From the NCBI RefSeq assembly GCF_000069785.1, contig NC_010530.1, positions 862,001-926,000 of the forward strand: 64,000 bases of DNA, written 5' to 3'. The DNA is from Cupriavidus taiwanensis LMG 19424 (lineage in GTDB: Bacteria > Pseudomonadota > Gammaproteobacteria > Burkholderiales > Burkholderiaceae). Both the position numbers and the translations under genes were made by a program. Positions within the stretch are counted from its first letter, which is position 1; every line of letters begins with the position of its first letter. A model generated the notes under the pieces. That model searched no databases. It was not told the DNA's origin and was given only the letters and a program-made list of their open reading frames with translations. This document shows, in pieces, positions 26,240 through 35,112 of the stretch.

Positions 26240-27707
26240 TGAACAGTCAGCCGCCAGGCGGCCCGGCGCCACGGGCGCGGGGCGCCGCATCTATGACCTG
26301 CTGCGCGCGCAGATCGCCGACGGCACGCTGCCGCCGGGCGCGCCGGCGCCGTCCACGCGCGGCCTGGCGGCCGAGCTGGGGGTATCGCGCACCACCGTGA
26401 CCGCCGCCTATGAACAGCTGGCGGCCGAGGGTTTCCTGGTCACGGCGCGGGGGCGGGCCGCCCGCATTGCTAGCCCGCTGGCGGCTGCCGCCCCGGCACG
26501 GCCGGATGCCGCGCGACGCGCCAGGGAACCGGCGCTGTCGCGGTTCGGCCGGCGCGTGGCGGCACTGGGGCTGCCGGCACCGCCGCCGGCCGAGCCGGTG
26601 CGCTTCGATTTCCTGTATGGCGCGGTGGCGTGGCGCGACTTCCCGGCGCTGGCGTGGCGTCGGGCCTGGCAGGCCGAGCTGCTGCGCCAGCACGACCGGC
26701 TGTCGTACGCCGCGCCGGAAGGCGAGGCATCGCTGCGGCGCGCGCTGCAGGGCTATCTGCGCCGTGCCCGCGGGCTGGCCTGCGACGCCGGACAGATCGT
26801 GGTGGTGCATGGCTCGCAGCAGGCCATCGACCTGTGCGCGCGGCTGTTGCTGGATGAGGGCGATACCTTTGCCTTTGAAGAGCCCGGCTACCTGATGGCC
26901 AGGCGCTGCTTCGAGGCCACCGGCGCCCGCTGCCTGTCCGTCCCGGTGGATGCGCAGGGCCTGGATACCGCCGGCCTGCCGTCGGATGGCCGTGTGCGGC
27001 TGGCCTATGTGACGCCGTCGCACCAGTTCCCGCTGGGGGGCGTACTGCCGATCGGGCGCCGGCAGGCCCTGCTGCAATGGGCCCGGCGCCACGATGCGTG
27101 GATCGTCGAGGACGACTATGACGGCGAGTTCCGCTATGGCCAGCGGCCGATCGATACCCTGCGCGCGATCGACGGCGATGGCCGCGTGATCTATGTCGGC
27201 ACCTTCTCCAAGGCGCTGTCGCCGCAGCTGCGGCTGGGGTACCTGGTGCTGCCGCCGGAACTGGTGCCGGTGTTCGGGCAGGCCAAGCGGCTGGCCGACC
27301 GCCACGCCCCCGTGCTGGAGCAGCGCGTGCTGGCCGCGCTGATCGACAGCGGCGCCTATGAGCGCCACGTCCGCCGCATGCGCCGCGAGAACGAGCGCCG
27401 CCGCGCGGCCCTGCTCGACGGCATTGCGCGCCACCTGCCCGCCGATGCCGAGGTCAGCGGCACGGCGGCCGGGCTGCACGTGGTGCTGTGGCTGCCCTCG
27501 CTGCGGCCGCGCGACGAGCCGGCACTGGTGGCCGCCGCGCGCGTCGGCGGCGTGGGCGTCTATCCGGTGTCGGCGCTGTATGCCAGGCCGCAGGGGGCGG
27601 GCCGGCACCGCGCGGTCGGCCTGGTGCTGGGCTACGCCAGCCTGTCCACCGCGCAGATTGAGCAGGGCGTGCGCGTACTCGGCACGGTGCTTGGCGCGAT
27701 GGCCTGA
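26229..27707 (+). CDS. MocR-family regulator (GntR helix-turn-helix fused to aminotransferase-like domain)
   Basis: 492 residues. Residues 18-80 form a GntR winged helix (IYDLLRAQIADGTLPPGAPA, LAAELGVSRTTVTAAYEQL); residues about 125-490 are a class-I aminotransferase-like domain with the PLP lysine in GTFSKALSPQ (Lys328) and VEDDYDGEF (294-301). MocR proteins such as PdxR and GabR use PLP as co-effector. No strong ribosome site precedes the ATG, so translation may be weak or from a leaderless transcript. The divergent paiB-lysE pair is the likely target. Confidence 0.93.
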   Translation: MGQFEQSAARRPGATGAGRRIYDLLRAQIADGTLPPGAPAPSTRGLAAELGVSRTTVTAAYEQLAAEGFLVTARGRAARIASPLAAAAPARPDAARRAREPALSRFGRRVAALGLPAPPPAEPVRFDFLYGAVAWRDFPALAWRRAWQAELLRQHDRLSYAAPEGEASLRRALQGYLRRARGLACDAGQIVVVHGSQQAIDLCARLLLDEGDTFAFEEPGYLMARRCFEATGARCLSVPVDAQGLDTAGLPSDGRVRLAYVTPSHQFPLGGVLPIGRRQALLQWARRHDAWIVEDDYDGEFRYGQRPIDTLRAIDGDGRVIYVGTFSKALSPQLRLGYLVLPPELVPVFGQAKRLADRHAPVLEQRVLAALIDSGAYERHVRRMRRENERRRAALLDGIARHLPADAEVSGTAAGLHVVLWLPSLRPRDEPALVAAARVGGVGVYPVSALYARPQGAGRHRAVGLVLGYASLSTAQIEQGVRVLGTVLGAMA

Positions 27708-27865
27708 AGCCGCCGGTGCATCCGGCCCCGCATGCCGGGCGTTTCTGCCAATGACATTGAGCAGAACGGCAATTGGCCCGCCTGGCGCAACGCTCTAACG
27801 TCTGTCGAAAACGACCGCGGCCGGCACACCGCGGCAACACCAGAACGACAACCAGGAGACAGCGC

Positions 27866-28873
27866 ATGGCTATCACAAGGCGTGGAATGGGAGGGCGTTT
27901 GCTATCGGTCGTGGTCAGGGCCATGGCGGCAGTGGCGATCTGCACGGCGGCAGCGCCGACCGTGACGGCCGCGACGGCCGCGGGCGATTTCCCGGCCAAG
28001 CCCATCGAGTTCTGGATTCCGTTCCCGCCCGGCGGTCCCACCGACGGCTCGCTGCGCACGCTGCTGGCGGCCGCCGGCAAGGAGCTGGACCAGCGCGTGG
28101 TGCCGATCAACAAGCCGGGAGCGGGCGCCACGCTGGCGGCCCAGGTGATGTCCCAGACGGCGGCGCCGAACGGCTACACGCTGTCGATGGTCGCCGCCAA
28201 CATCTTCCGCATGCCGCACCTGCAAAAGACGCCGTACGACCCGATGAAGGACTTCACCTACATCATCGGGCTGACCAATTACCGCTATGGCCTGGTGGTC
28301 CGCGCCGACGCGCGCTGGAAGACGCTGGAGGAATTCCTCGCCTACGCCAGGGCGAACCCGGGCAAAGTGACCTACGGTGCCGTCGGCATCGGCAGTTCGG
28401 GGCATATTTCGATGGAAAAGCTGGGCCGGGCCGCCGGGGCGAAGTTCACCTTCGTGCCGTACAAGGGCGGCGCCGAGGAAATGATGGCGCTGCTGGGCGG
28501 CGACATCGACGCGGTGCTGGACCCGGGGTGGGGACAATATGCCGTCGCCGGCAAGGTGCGGCCGCTGGCCATCGTCGGCGACGCGCGCTTTGCGCGCTTC
28601 AAGGATGTGCCGACCCTGAAGGAGCGGGGCTACGACATCACCGCCAGCTCGCTGGTGGGCATCGTCGGTCCCCGGGGCATGGACCCGGCGGTGGTCAGGA
28701 AGCTGCACGATGCGTTCTTCCGGGCCGCGCAGGATCCCGCCTACCTGCGCTCGCTGGAGGCCATCGACCTGGAGCCGGTCCACCTCAACAGCGCGGACTA
28801 CACCCGGTTCGCGGCGGAACAGTTCGAGCGCGAGAAGCGCGTGGTGCAGCAACTCGAAATCACCCTCCAGTGA
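27866..28873 (+). CDS. Bug-family solute-binding receptor
   Basis: 335 residues. A Tat-like or Sec signal (TRRGMGGRLLSVVVRAMAAVAIC) ends near residue 37. The mature part starts DFPAKPIEFWIPFPPGGPTD and shows VPINKPGAGA, FVPYKGGAEEMMALLGG and the closing VVQQLEITLQ. The mature start differs from most Bug proteins in the window (EFWIPFPPGGPTDGS). Leader ACCAGGAGACAGCGC sets the ATG at 27866; the frame is open 93 bp further upstream. No catabolic gene lies on the same strand next to it, so the ligand cannot be guessed. Confidence 0.92.
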   Translation: MAITRRGMGGRLLSVVVRAMAAVAICTAAAPTVTAATAAGDFPAKPIEFWIPFPPGGPTDGSLRTLLAAAGKELDQRVVPINKPGAGATLAAQVMSQTAAPNGYTLSMVAANIFRMPHLQKTPYDPMKDFTYIIGLTNYRYGLVVRADARWKTLEEFLAYARANPGKVTYGAVGIGSSGHISMEKLGRAAGAKFTFVPYKGGAEEMMALLGGDIDAVLDPGWGQYAVAGKVRPLAIVGDARFARFKDVPTLKERGYDITASSLVGIVGPRGMDPAVVRKLHDAFFRAAQDPAYLRSLEAIDLEPVHLNSADYTRFAAEQFEREKRVVQQLEITLQ

Positions 28874-29063
28874 TCAGCGTGCGATCACCGCGCATGGGGC
28901 TGCACTGTCTTAGTGCGGCCAGTCATGCCGAGGCATTCGCCGCTCCGATTGGCACCGCTTCTTTGATACGCTGGTGGTGTACCTGCCGCTGCCATCGCTG
29001 CATGCGCCCCTGGCGAGGATGACTTCTGCACTCCCCAGGCTGGCAGCGGCCAAAGGAGTGATC

Positions 29064-29387
29064 ATGCAAGAGCTGACCTTTGGCGCCCTGCTGTACCGCT
29101 ATTTTTTCTTCGGCTGGCTGTTCCGGGACGCCAGCCGCGGCAACCGCGCCGAACGCACGCGCGCCTGGCACTTCAACCAGGCGCGCGCGCACTGGCTGCT
29201 GACCTACATGCGGCGCTGGCTCTGGTGCGGCGTGTTTTTCTATGGGCTGGGCAGCGCGGTGGAACTGATGTTGTCCGCGCCGGCGCTGTCGGCGTTCTTC
29301 TATGTGCCGGGCGCGCTGTGCGTACCGGTCAATGTTGTCATCGGCGTGCTGTGGCTGGGCCTGAAGACGCTGCCAGGGCCGCTGTAA
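29064..29387 (+). CDS. Small membrane protein upstream of aadA-type gene
   Basis: 107 residues that I do not recognise. An N-terminal segment rich in aromatic residues (LLYRYFFFGWLF, 9-20) is followed by a charged stretch with several Arg, then two predicted membrane helices (about 52-72 and 77-100). The AAAGGAGTGATC site makes translation likely. It ends 2 bp before the aminoglycoside nucleotidyltransferase gene, so the two are almost certainly in one operon. A link to drug uptake or to membrane stress is possible, but nothing in the sequence shows it. Confidence 0.7.
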   Translation: MQELTFGALLYRYFFFGWLFRDASRGNRAERTRAWHFNQARAHWLLTYMRRWLWCGVFFYGLGSAVELMLSAPALSAFFYVPGALCVPVNVVIGVLWLGLKTLPGPL

Positions 29388-29389
29388 TC

Positions 29390-30184
29390 ATGGCGGCCGT
29401 CTTCCTGCCCGCGGAAATCGCGCGGCAAGTCCGCCTGGCCCATGCCGTGCTTGCACGCCATCTGGACGGCACGCTGCTGGGCGTCCACCTGTTCGGCTCG
29501 GCACTCGATGGCGGGCTGCGGCCGCACAGCGATATCGACCTGCTGGTGACCACGCGCGATGTGCCCGGCGATGGCGTGCGGCAAGCGCTGCTGCGCGAGC
29601 TGCTGAAGGTCTCGGCCCCGCCCGGCAGCGGTGGGCCGTTACGGCCGCTGGAGGTCACCGTAGTGGCGCGCGGCGAAGTGGTGCCATGGCGCTACCCGGC
29701 CACGCGCGAACTGCAGTTCGGCGAATGGCTGCGCCAAGACATCCGGGCCGGCGTGTTCGAAGGGCGGATGCCGGACCACGATCTTGCCATCCTGCTGACC
29801 CAGGCACGTCAGCACAGCATCGCGCTGCTAGGCCCGCCGGCCACGACGTGCTTCGAACCTGTTCCCCGGCAGGACTTCATCGCCGCGCTCGCCGATACCG
29901 TCGCCCAATGGCAAACCGAACGCGACTGGGCCGGCGACGAGCGCAACGTGGTGCTGGCAATGGCCAGGATCTGGTACAGCGCCGCCACCGGCCGGATCGC
30001 GCCGAAGGACGTGGCCGCGGCCTGGGCGCTGGAGCGCCTGCCGGCCGCGCATTGGCCTCTCATGGCAGCGGCGCGGGCGGCGTATCTGAAGGGCGGGCCG
30101 GACGATCCGGTGTTGCATGGCGCGGCGACAGCGGCGTTCATGTGTGACGCCGGAGCCGTGGTCAGGACGCTGCTGGCGCGGTAG
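29390..30184 (+). CDS. aadA: AadA-type aminoglycoside (3'')(9) nucleotidyltransferase
   Basis: 264 residues, the length of ANT(3'')-Ia. The nucleotidyltransferase core shows HLFGSALDGGLRPHSDID (34-51, Gly-Ser and the two metal Asp), LEVTVV with the expected catalytic Glu, and the long family blocks WRYPATRELQFGEW, DLAILLTQARQHS, DWAGDERNVVLAMARIWYSA and IAPKDVAAAWALERLP. These enzymes adenylylate streptomycin and spectinomycin. The gene has host-like GC-rich codons, no integron attC site and no integrase next to it, so it looks like an intrinsic chromosomal gene rather than a cassette. Activity on real drugs is untested. Confidence 0.9.
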   Translation: MAAVFLPAEIARQVRLAHAVLARHLDGTLLGVHLFGSALDGGLRPHSDIDLLVTTRDVPGDGVRQALLRELLKVSAPPGSGGPLRPLEVTVVARGEVVPWRYPATRELQFGEWLRQDIRAGVFEGRMPDHDLAILLTQARQHSIALLGPPATTCFEPVPRQDFIAALADTVAQWQTERDWAGDERNVVLAMARIWYSAATGRIAPKDVAAAWALERLPAAHWPLMAAARAAYLKGGPDDPVLHGAATAAFMCDAGAVVRTLLAR

Positions 30185-30227
30185 CGGCGCGCACGTCGGC
30201 TCAGCGAGCTACGGCATCCCGGCGAGC

Positions 30228-30255
30228 GTGATGGCGGACACGTGATGGCGGACAC
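30228..30255. repeat. Tandem 14-bp direct repeat
   Basis: GTGATGGCGGACAC occurs twice back to back (30228-30241 and 30242-30255) with no mismatch, in the gap between aadA and the exported-protein gene. It looks like a recent slippage duplication; a protein-binding role is possible but unproven. Confidence 0.75.
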
Positions 30256-30404
30256 GATCAGCGGCTGGATCGCCGGGCGCCGGGGCGGCCGACAGACTGC
30301 CTTTCCCTCTGCTATGGTTAACAGGCCTGTCCGTCACGCGCGCCGGACCCTTGCCGGCATCGCGCATGGCGGCCTACGGCAAGCTCGGAACCAGGGAGGA
30401 CCGC

Positions 30405-31001
30405 ATGAAACCCGGCAAGTTAATCGTGGCGGCGGCGCTTGCCGCCGTGTCCGCCACGTCCGGTACGGCGATGGCGCAACCCGAGACCCGCGTTGACTCG
30501 GTCTCCGGCGTGGGGGCGTCGCGCACGACCGGCACGGTCAAGGCCACGGCCACGGTGGTGGCCATCGATGCCGCGACCCGCACCGTTACCCTCAAGGACG
30601 AGCAGGGCAAGGTCACCGACGTGCAGGTGGGCGACGACGTGCGTAACTTCGGGCAACTGCGCGTGGGTGATGCGGTCACCGCCGAGTACACGCAGGCCTT
30701 GTCCGTCAGCCTGAACCGGCAGAGCGGCATCCGTTCCAGCAGCGAGCGCGAGATCGCCGAGCGCGCCGCGCCGGGCGCCAAGCCGGGCGGCATGGTCGGC
30801 CGCGAGGTCACGGTCACCGCGGACGTGGTGGCGGTCGACACCAAGACCGGCATGGTCACGCTGAAGGGCCCGCGCGGCCGGACGGTGGACGTGCATGTCG
30901 CGGATCCGAACCAGCTCAAGGCGGTACGCGCCGGCGAGCAGGTGCAGGCGGTCTACACCGAGGCCATTGCGATCTCGGTGACGCCACGCAAGCCGCGCTG
31001 A
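30405..31001 (+). CDS. Exported protein with two repeated beta-rich domains, function unknown
   Basis: 198 residues. A signal peptide (KLIVAAALAAVSATSGTAMA, cleavage near 24) precedes two similar domains: about 43-103 (VKATATVVAIDAATRTVTL ... VTAEYTQALSVSL) and about 132-193 (VTVTADVVAVDTKTGMVTL ... VQAVYTEAIAISV). Each reads as strand-turn-strand, suggesting a small OB-like barrel, and the link between them is charged (SSSEREIAERAAPGAKPGG). It should be periplasmic. The function is unknown. CAGGGAGGACCGC sets the ATG at 30405. It converges with the VWA gene, ending 10 bp away. Confidence 0.85.
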   Translation: MKPGKLIVAAALAAVSATSGTAMAQPETRVDSVSGVGASRTTGTVKATATVVAIDAATRTVTLKDEQGKVTDVQVGDDVRNFGQLRVGDAVTAEYTQALSVSLNRQSGIRSSSEREIAERAAPGAKPGGMVGREVTVTADVVAVDTKTGMVTLKGPRGRTVDVHVADPNQLKAVRAGEQVQAVYTEAIAISVTPRKPR

Positions 31002-31010
31002 TTAGCGGGC

Positions 31011-32081
31011 TTACATCACGCGCCCGAACCACCACAGCGACAACAGCCCCGCGCAGCCGGCCAGCAGGGCGCCCAGCGCGGCGAACAGCCCGGTGATTTC
31101 CACCTGGCTGCGCTTGTCGAATGCCAGCCGCGCATTGAGCGCGCGGTACACGCGTTTCAGTTCGGCCGCGTCTTCCAGGCGGAAGTACTCGGCACTGGTA
31201 GCGTCGGCGACTTCCTTCAGCACTTTTTCGTCCAGCCTGACGCGCGCCGACCATCCGTCGACCGAGAGCACCACGCCTTCGGGCGTGCCCACACCCACGG
31301 TATAGATGCGCACGCCGTGCTCGGCGGCAAGTTGCGCCGCCCGCAGCGCGGCCGGGCCGGCGTTGCTTTCGCCATCGGAAAACAGCACGATCGCGCCGGA
31401 GGTATAGGAGCCAGGCTTCACCGGCTCGGTGTCGGCCGGTGGATTGGCCAGGGCCCGGGGTTTCCTCGGCGGCGGGGTGTCGTCGTTCATCAGCCGCTCG
31501 GCATCGGGCGTGAGCTCCGGCAGCAGTGTGGTCAGCGCAATCAGCATGCCGTTGCCCAGCGCGGTGCCGCCCTGCGGCTGCAGGCGCTCGATCGCGGTGG
31601 CAACGGCCTCCCTGGCGCGCGTGGGTGCCTGCGCCACGGCGGCAGTGCCGGCCATGGCCACCACGCCGACGCTGACGCCGGCGGGCTGCGCCTCCAGCAG
31701 GGTGGTGGCGGCCTGCTGGGCCGCGCGCAACCGGCTGGGCTTGACATCCTGGGCGCGCATGCTGCCGGACAGGTCCATCACCAGCAACACTGTCTCGATG
31801 CGCGAGGGCAGCATCATCACAGCCTGGGGCCGTGCGATGGCCGCGACCAGCGCAGCCAGTGCCAGCAAGATCAAAACGGGCGCGACGTGGCGGCGCCAGC
31901 CGGCGCCGCGCCTGGTGGCAACGCCCGCCGTCTTCAGCTCCGGGTAATGCGCGGCCGCGTGCCGCCCGCGCCGGTCGAGCCAGACATAACCCGCTGCCAG
32001 CACCGCTACCAGCGCGAACAGCCACAGCATGCCTGGCCACAGGAAGCTGAACACCGGCAGGCGGCTGATCGCATCGATCAT
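31011..32081 (-). CDS. VWA-domain membrane protein (BatA-like)
   Basis: 356 residues. Two N-terminal membrane helices (about 16-35 and 67-85) precede a von Willebrand A domain facing the periplasm, with the MIDAS motif DLSGSM (103-108) and later FSDGES. A C-terminal helix (about 330-352) anchors the end. BatA proteins work with MoxR ATPases, and such systems are thought to assist protein folding, metal insertion or stress tolerance. Its ATG overlaps the stop of the DUF58 gene (ATGA, 32078-32081), so the two are translationally coupled. Confidence 0.92.
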   Translation of the reverse strand: MIDAISRLPVFSFLWPGMLWLFALVAVLAAGYVWLDRRGRHAAAHYPELKTAGVATRRGAGWRRHVAPVLILLALAALVAAIARPQAVMMLPSRIETVLLVMDLSGSMRAQDVKPSRLRAAQQAATTLLEAQPAGVSVGVVAMAGTAAVAQAPTRAREAVATAIERLQPQGGTALGNGMLIALTTLLPELTPDAERLMNDDTPPPRKPRALANPPADTEPVKPGSYTSGAIVLFSDGESNAGPAALRAAQLAAEHGVRIYTVGVGTPEGVVLSVDGWSARVRLDEKVLKEVADATSAEYFRLEDAAELKRVYRALNARLAFDKRSQVEITGLFAALGALLAGCAGLLSLWWFGRVM

Positions 32082-33124
32082 GTTGCGCCCCCGGCGATGC
32101 CCGCGGCCCTGGCGCTGCCTTGCTGGCGCCGGCGCTGGCGCGCGAAGCTGAGCAGTGCCAGGTCGAGCCGGGCATAGGTCGACAGCGTCAGGCACGCCAC
32201 CCCGGCGCGCGCGAAGGCCTGGCGCAGCTCCGCCTCGCGCGCCTCGGCAGCGGCGGCGAAGCGTTTGCGGAACGACGGGTCATGCGTGTCGACGAAGAGC
32301 TGCTCGCCGGTTTCCGCGTCCTGCAGCACCACCAGGCCCAGGTCCGGCAACGCGGTTTCGAGCGGATCGACCAGCCGCACCGCGACCACCTCATGGCGCC
32401 GGGCCAGCATGCCCAGCGACGCCTGCCAGCCTGGCGCGCTGATGAAATCCGACACCACGAACACCACCGAGCGCCGCCTTGCCACCGCGCGGGCGCGTTC
32501 GAGCAGGTCGCGCAGGCGGGTGTCGCCTGGCGATGCGGCGGGCGTGGCCCGCATGCGGTGCAGCAGGTGCAGCAACTGGCGGCGGCCGGCGCGCGCCGGC
32601 ACCACCGTGGCGTCCACGTCGGCAGCCCCGCCATAGAGCACGGCGCCGACACGGTTGCCGTAGCGCGTCAGCAGCAGTGCCATGACGGCGGTGAAGTCGC
32701 TCAGCAGGTCGCGCTTGCGCACGCTGCCGGAACCGAAGTCGATCGATCCGCTCAGGTCCAGCAAGAACCAGGCCGCGACTTCGCGGTCTTCCTGGTACTC
32801 GCGCACATGCGGCGTCTGCAGTCGTGCGGTCACGTTCCAGTCGATGTGGCGCACATCGTCGCCAGGGTGGTATTCGCGCAGGTCGGCAAGGTCCAGGCCG
32901 AAGCCGCGGAACAGCGTGCGGTAGTCGCCTTGCAGCAGTCCGTCGAGGCGGCGCACCACGGTCCATTCCAGGCGCCGCAGCAAGGCGTCGGTCTGGCTGG
33001 CGCCGAGGCCGGCCAGCGCCACGCCCGGTCCACCGCCCGATGCGATGCCGGACGCGACGCCGGGCGCGACGCCAGGCGCGCTCTCCGGGCCGACCCGGCG
33101 CTTAGTCCGCCGCAGCCCGAACAT
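32078..33124 (-). CDS. DUF58-domain protein of the MoxR operon
   Basis: 348 residues. A low-complexity Gly/Ala/Pro/Val stretch (about 12-40) precedes a DUF58 domain, recognised by YHPGDDVRHIDWNVTAR and WFLLDLSGSIDFGSG (a VWA-like MIDAS). DUF58 proteins are standard partners of MoxR ATPases and VWA proteins. The start overlaps the 3' end of moxR by 23 bp and the stop overlaps the VWA gene by 4 bp, which shows tight co-expression. It has no clear membrane segment, so it likely acts in the cytoplasm as the ATPase adaptor. Confidence 0.93.
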   Translation of the reverse strand: MFGLRRTKRRVGPESAPGVAPGVASGIASGGGPGVALAGLGASQTDALLRRLEWTVVRRLDGLLQGDYRTLFRGFGLDLADLREYHPGDDVRHIDWNVTARLQTPHVREYQEDREVAAWFLLDLSGSIDFGSGSVRKRDLLSDFTAVMALLLTRYGNRVGAVLYGGAADVDATVVPARAGRRQLLHLLHRMRATPAASPGDTRLRDLLERARAVARRRSVVFVVSDFISAPGWQASLGMLARRHEVVAVRLVDPLETALPDLGLVVLQDAETGEQLFVDTHDPSFRKRFAAAAEAREAELRQAFARAGVACLTLSTYARLDLALLSFARQRRRQQGSARAAGIAGGAT

Positions 33125-34115
33125 GGGATTCCATGGGCCGCTCGGGAACCGGCAGCGCCTGCGTGATGCGGGAGATGAGCTGGTCGGCGGTCACGCCGTC
33201 GGACATGGCCTCGTAGGAGAGCGACAGGCGGTGGCGCAACACGTCCGGCACCAGGTCGGCCACGTCTTCCGGCAACGCATAGTGGCGGCCGCGCAGATAG
33301 GCCAGCGCGCGCGCACCTTCCACCAGGCCGATGGTGGCACGGGGACTGGCGCCGAACGACACGTAGCGGTCCAGCTCGGCCAGGCCGTAGTCGCCCGGCT
33401 TGCGCGTGGCCGCGACCACGCGCACCGCGTACTGGACCAGGCTGGGATCGACATACACCTTGCGGCAGGCCTCCTGCAGCGCGGTCAGGTGCTCGGGCGT
33501 GGCCACCGGACTCACGCTGATGCGCGGCCCCGTGACGCGGTTCACGATGACCACCTCTTCCTCTTCCGACGGATAGCCCACCAGCACCTTCATCATGAAG
33601 CGGTCGACCTGCGCCTCGGGCAGCGGGTAGGTGCCTTCGGTCTCGATCGGGTTCTGCGTGGCCATGACCAGGAACGGGGCGGGCACGCGATGGGTCTCGC
33701 CGGCGATGGTGACCTGCTTTTCCTGCATGACTTCCAGCAGCGCGCTCTGCACCTTGGCCGGCGCGCGATTGATTTCATCGGCCAGCAGCAGGTTGGCAAA
33801 GACCGGTCCGCGCACCGTGGAGAACTCGCCCGTGCCCTGGTTGTACATGCGCGTGCCGACCAGGTCGGCCGGCAGCAGGTCCGGGGTGAACTGGATGCGC
33901 TTGAAGGTGCCGCTCATGGTCCGGGCCAGGGTGTTGACGGTCAGGGTCTTGGCCAGGCCCGGCACACCCTCCACCAGCAGGTGGCCGCCGGACAGGATCG
34001 CCACCAGCACCCGTTCGAGGAAGTGGTCCTGGCCGACCACCACGCGTTTCACCTCGTACAGCAGGCGTTCCATCAAGTTGGCGCTGTCGGCAGCGCCCCT
34101 GGCTTGGTCGTTCAT
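33102..34115 (-). CDS. MoxR-family AAA+ ATPase
   Basis: 337 residues. Walker A is GVPGLAKT (50-57), Walker B LLLADEIN (109-116), and the ATQNPIETEGTYPLPEAQVDRF block covers sensor-1 and the arginine-finger region. MoxR proteins are chaperone-like ATPases that mature or activate partner proteins, here probably the DUF58 and VWA proteins encoded after it. It follows the serine-protease gene with an 11-bp gap. The start is an ATG, and the leader (TTTCTGACGCGGGGACCT) is not a strong ribosome site, which fits translation driven by the upstream gene. Confidence 0.95.
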   Translation of the reverse strand: MNDQARGAADSANLMERLLYEVKRVVVGQDHFLERVLVAILSGGHLLVEGVPGLAKTLTVNTLARTMSGTFKRIQFTPDLLPADLVGTRMYNQGTGEFSTVRGPVFANLLLADEINRAPAKVQSALLEVMQEKQVTIAGETHRVPAPFLVMATQNPIETEGTYPLPEAQVDRFMMKVLVGYPSEEEEVVIVNRVTGPRISVSPVATPEHLTALQEACRKVYVDPSLVQYAVRVVAATRKPGDYGLAELDRYVSFGASPRATIGLVEGARALAYLRGRHYALPEDVADLVPDVLRHRLSLSYEAMSDGVTADQLISRITQALPVPERPMESHVRAAAD

Positions 34116-34126
34116 AGGTCCCCGCG

Positions 34127-35038
34127 TCAGAAAGGAGAAGATCCGATGGATACGCCGGCGCTTTCGATGGTGGTGGCAAAGCCGATGCCGATGAAAGTGC
34201 CGCTGTTGCCGGGATTGAGGATGGCGGTGACGATCCCCACCACCTCGCCCTTCATGTTCACCAGCGGGCCGCCCGAGTTGCCTGGATTGACCGCGGCGTC
34301 GAACTGGATCAGCTTGTCCAGCGTGCGCTTGTTGTCGGGTGCGACGAACTCGCGGTCCAGCCCCGACACCACGCCCGCGGACACCGATGGGCCGATGCCG
34401 AACGGAAAGCCCACCGCGACCACTTCCGAGCCGGGCAACAAGTCGCGGCTGGAGCCCAGCGTTGCCGCGGGCAGGTCGTCAGGGATGGACTTGGCCTGGA
34501 TCACGGCCAGGTCTTTCTCGGGGATCGCCTGCAGCAAGGTGGCCTCGGAGGTGTGGCCGTCGTGGAAGGTCAGTTCCAGGCGCCGCGCTCCCGCAACCAC
34601 GTGCAGGCTGGTCAGGATCACGCCGCGCTCGGTCACTACCACGCCCGAGCCGATGTGGCGGGATTCCGGCTTGTTCTCCGCGCTGTTGCCGGGCGGGCGC
34701 TCGTTGGGCAGGGGCGGGGCGGGAGGAGTCGAGGGCGACGCTTCGGGCGGCGTGGCAGGCGCGTCACGCCCGGCCTGCGGCGCGGACGCCGCATCGGCGG
34801 TCTTCTCAGGCGCGGGATAGTTGCGGATTTCGACCACCGACTCGCGCACGGCCTCGGCGGCCATGGCAGTGCGCGAGGGCAGGGGCTTGGTCTCGAGCGT
34901 GTGCAGCACTGCGGCGTCGATGTCCTTTTGCGTCAGTGCGCGCGCCTTGGGCTGCAGCAGCCACGCCGAACCCACACCGGCGGCGAGAACCAGCGCGACG
35001 GTCGCCGAGACCCACCCGTAGATCGTCACCCGTTTCAT
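34127..35038 (-). CDS. Membrane-anchored trypsin-like serine protease without PDZ domain
   Basis: 303 residues. An N-terminal membrane anchor (about 7-27) is followed by a Pro/Ala-rich linker (about 75-125) and an S1C protease domain with the triad SLHVVAG (His146), EKDLAVIQ (Asp176) and NPGNSGGPLV (Ser255). Unlike DegP/DegS it ends right after the protease domain and has no PDZ. It should act in the periplasm. It is the first gene of the moxR-DUF58-VWA unit, which is unusual. The ATG at 35038 follows the ctcGGGGGctgcg leader; an ATG 45 bp upstream is also possible. Confidence 0.87.
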   Translation of the reverse strand: MKRVTIYGWVSATVALVLAAGVGSAWLLQPKARALTQKDIDAAVLHTLETKPLPSRTAMAAEAVRESVVEIRNYPAPEKTADAASAPQAGRDAPATPPEASPSTPPAPPLPNERPPGNSAENKPESRHIGSGVVVTERGVILTSLHVVAGARRLELTFHDGHTSEATLLQAIPEKDLAVIQAKSIPDDLPAATLGSSRDLLPGSEVVAVGFPFGIGPSVSAGVVSGLDREFVAPDNKRTLDKLIQFDAAVNPGNSGGPLVNMKGEVVGIVTAILNPGNSGTFIGIGFATTIESAGVSIGSSPF

Positions 35039-35112
35039 CGCAGCCCCCGAGGTCCCGTCCCGCCTTAAAAAATACAGTACCATCCTCTTACCCACGCGCC
35101 AAGGAGCAGGGC

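Noticed and set aside
29390..30184. aadA-type gene as an integron cassette
   Set aside because: No attC-like recombination site, no intI gene and no qacE/sul1 remnants; codon use like its neighbours.
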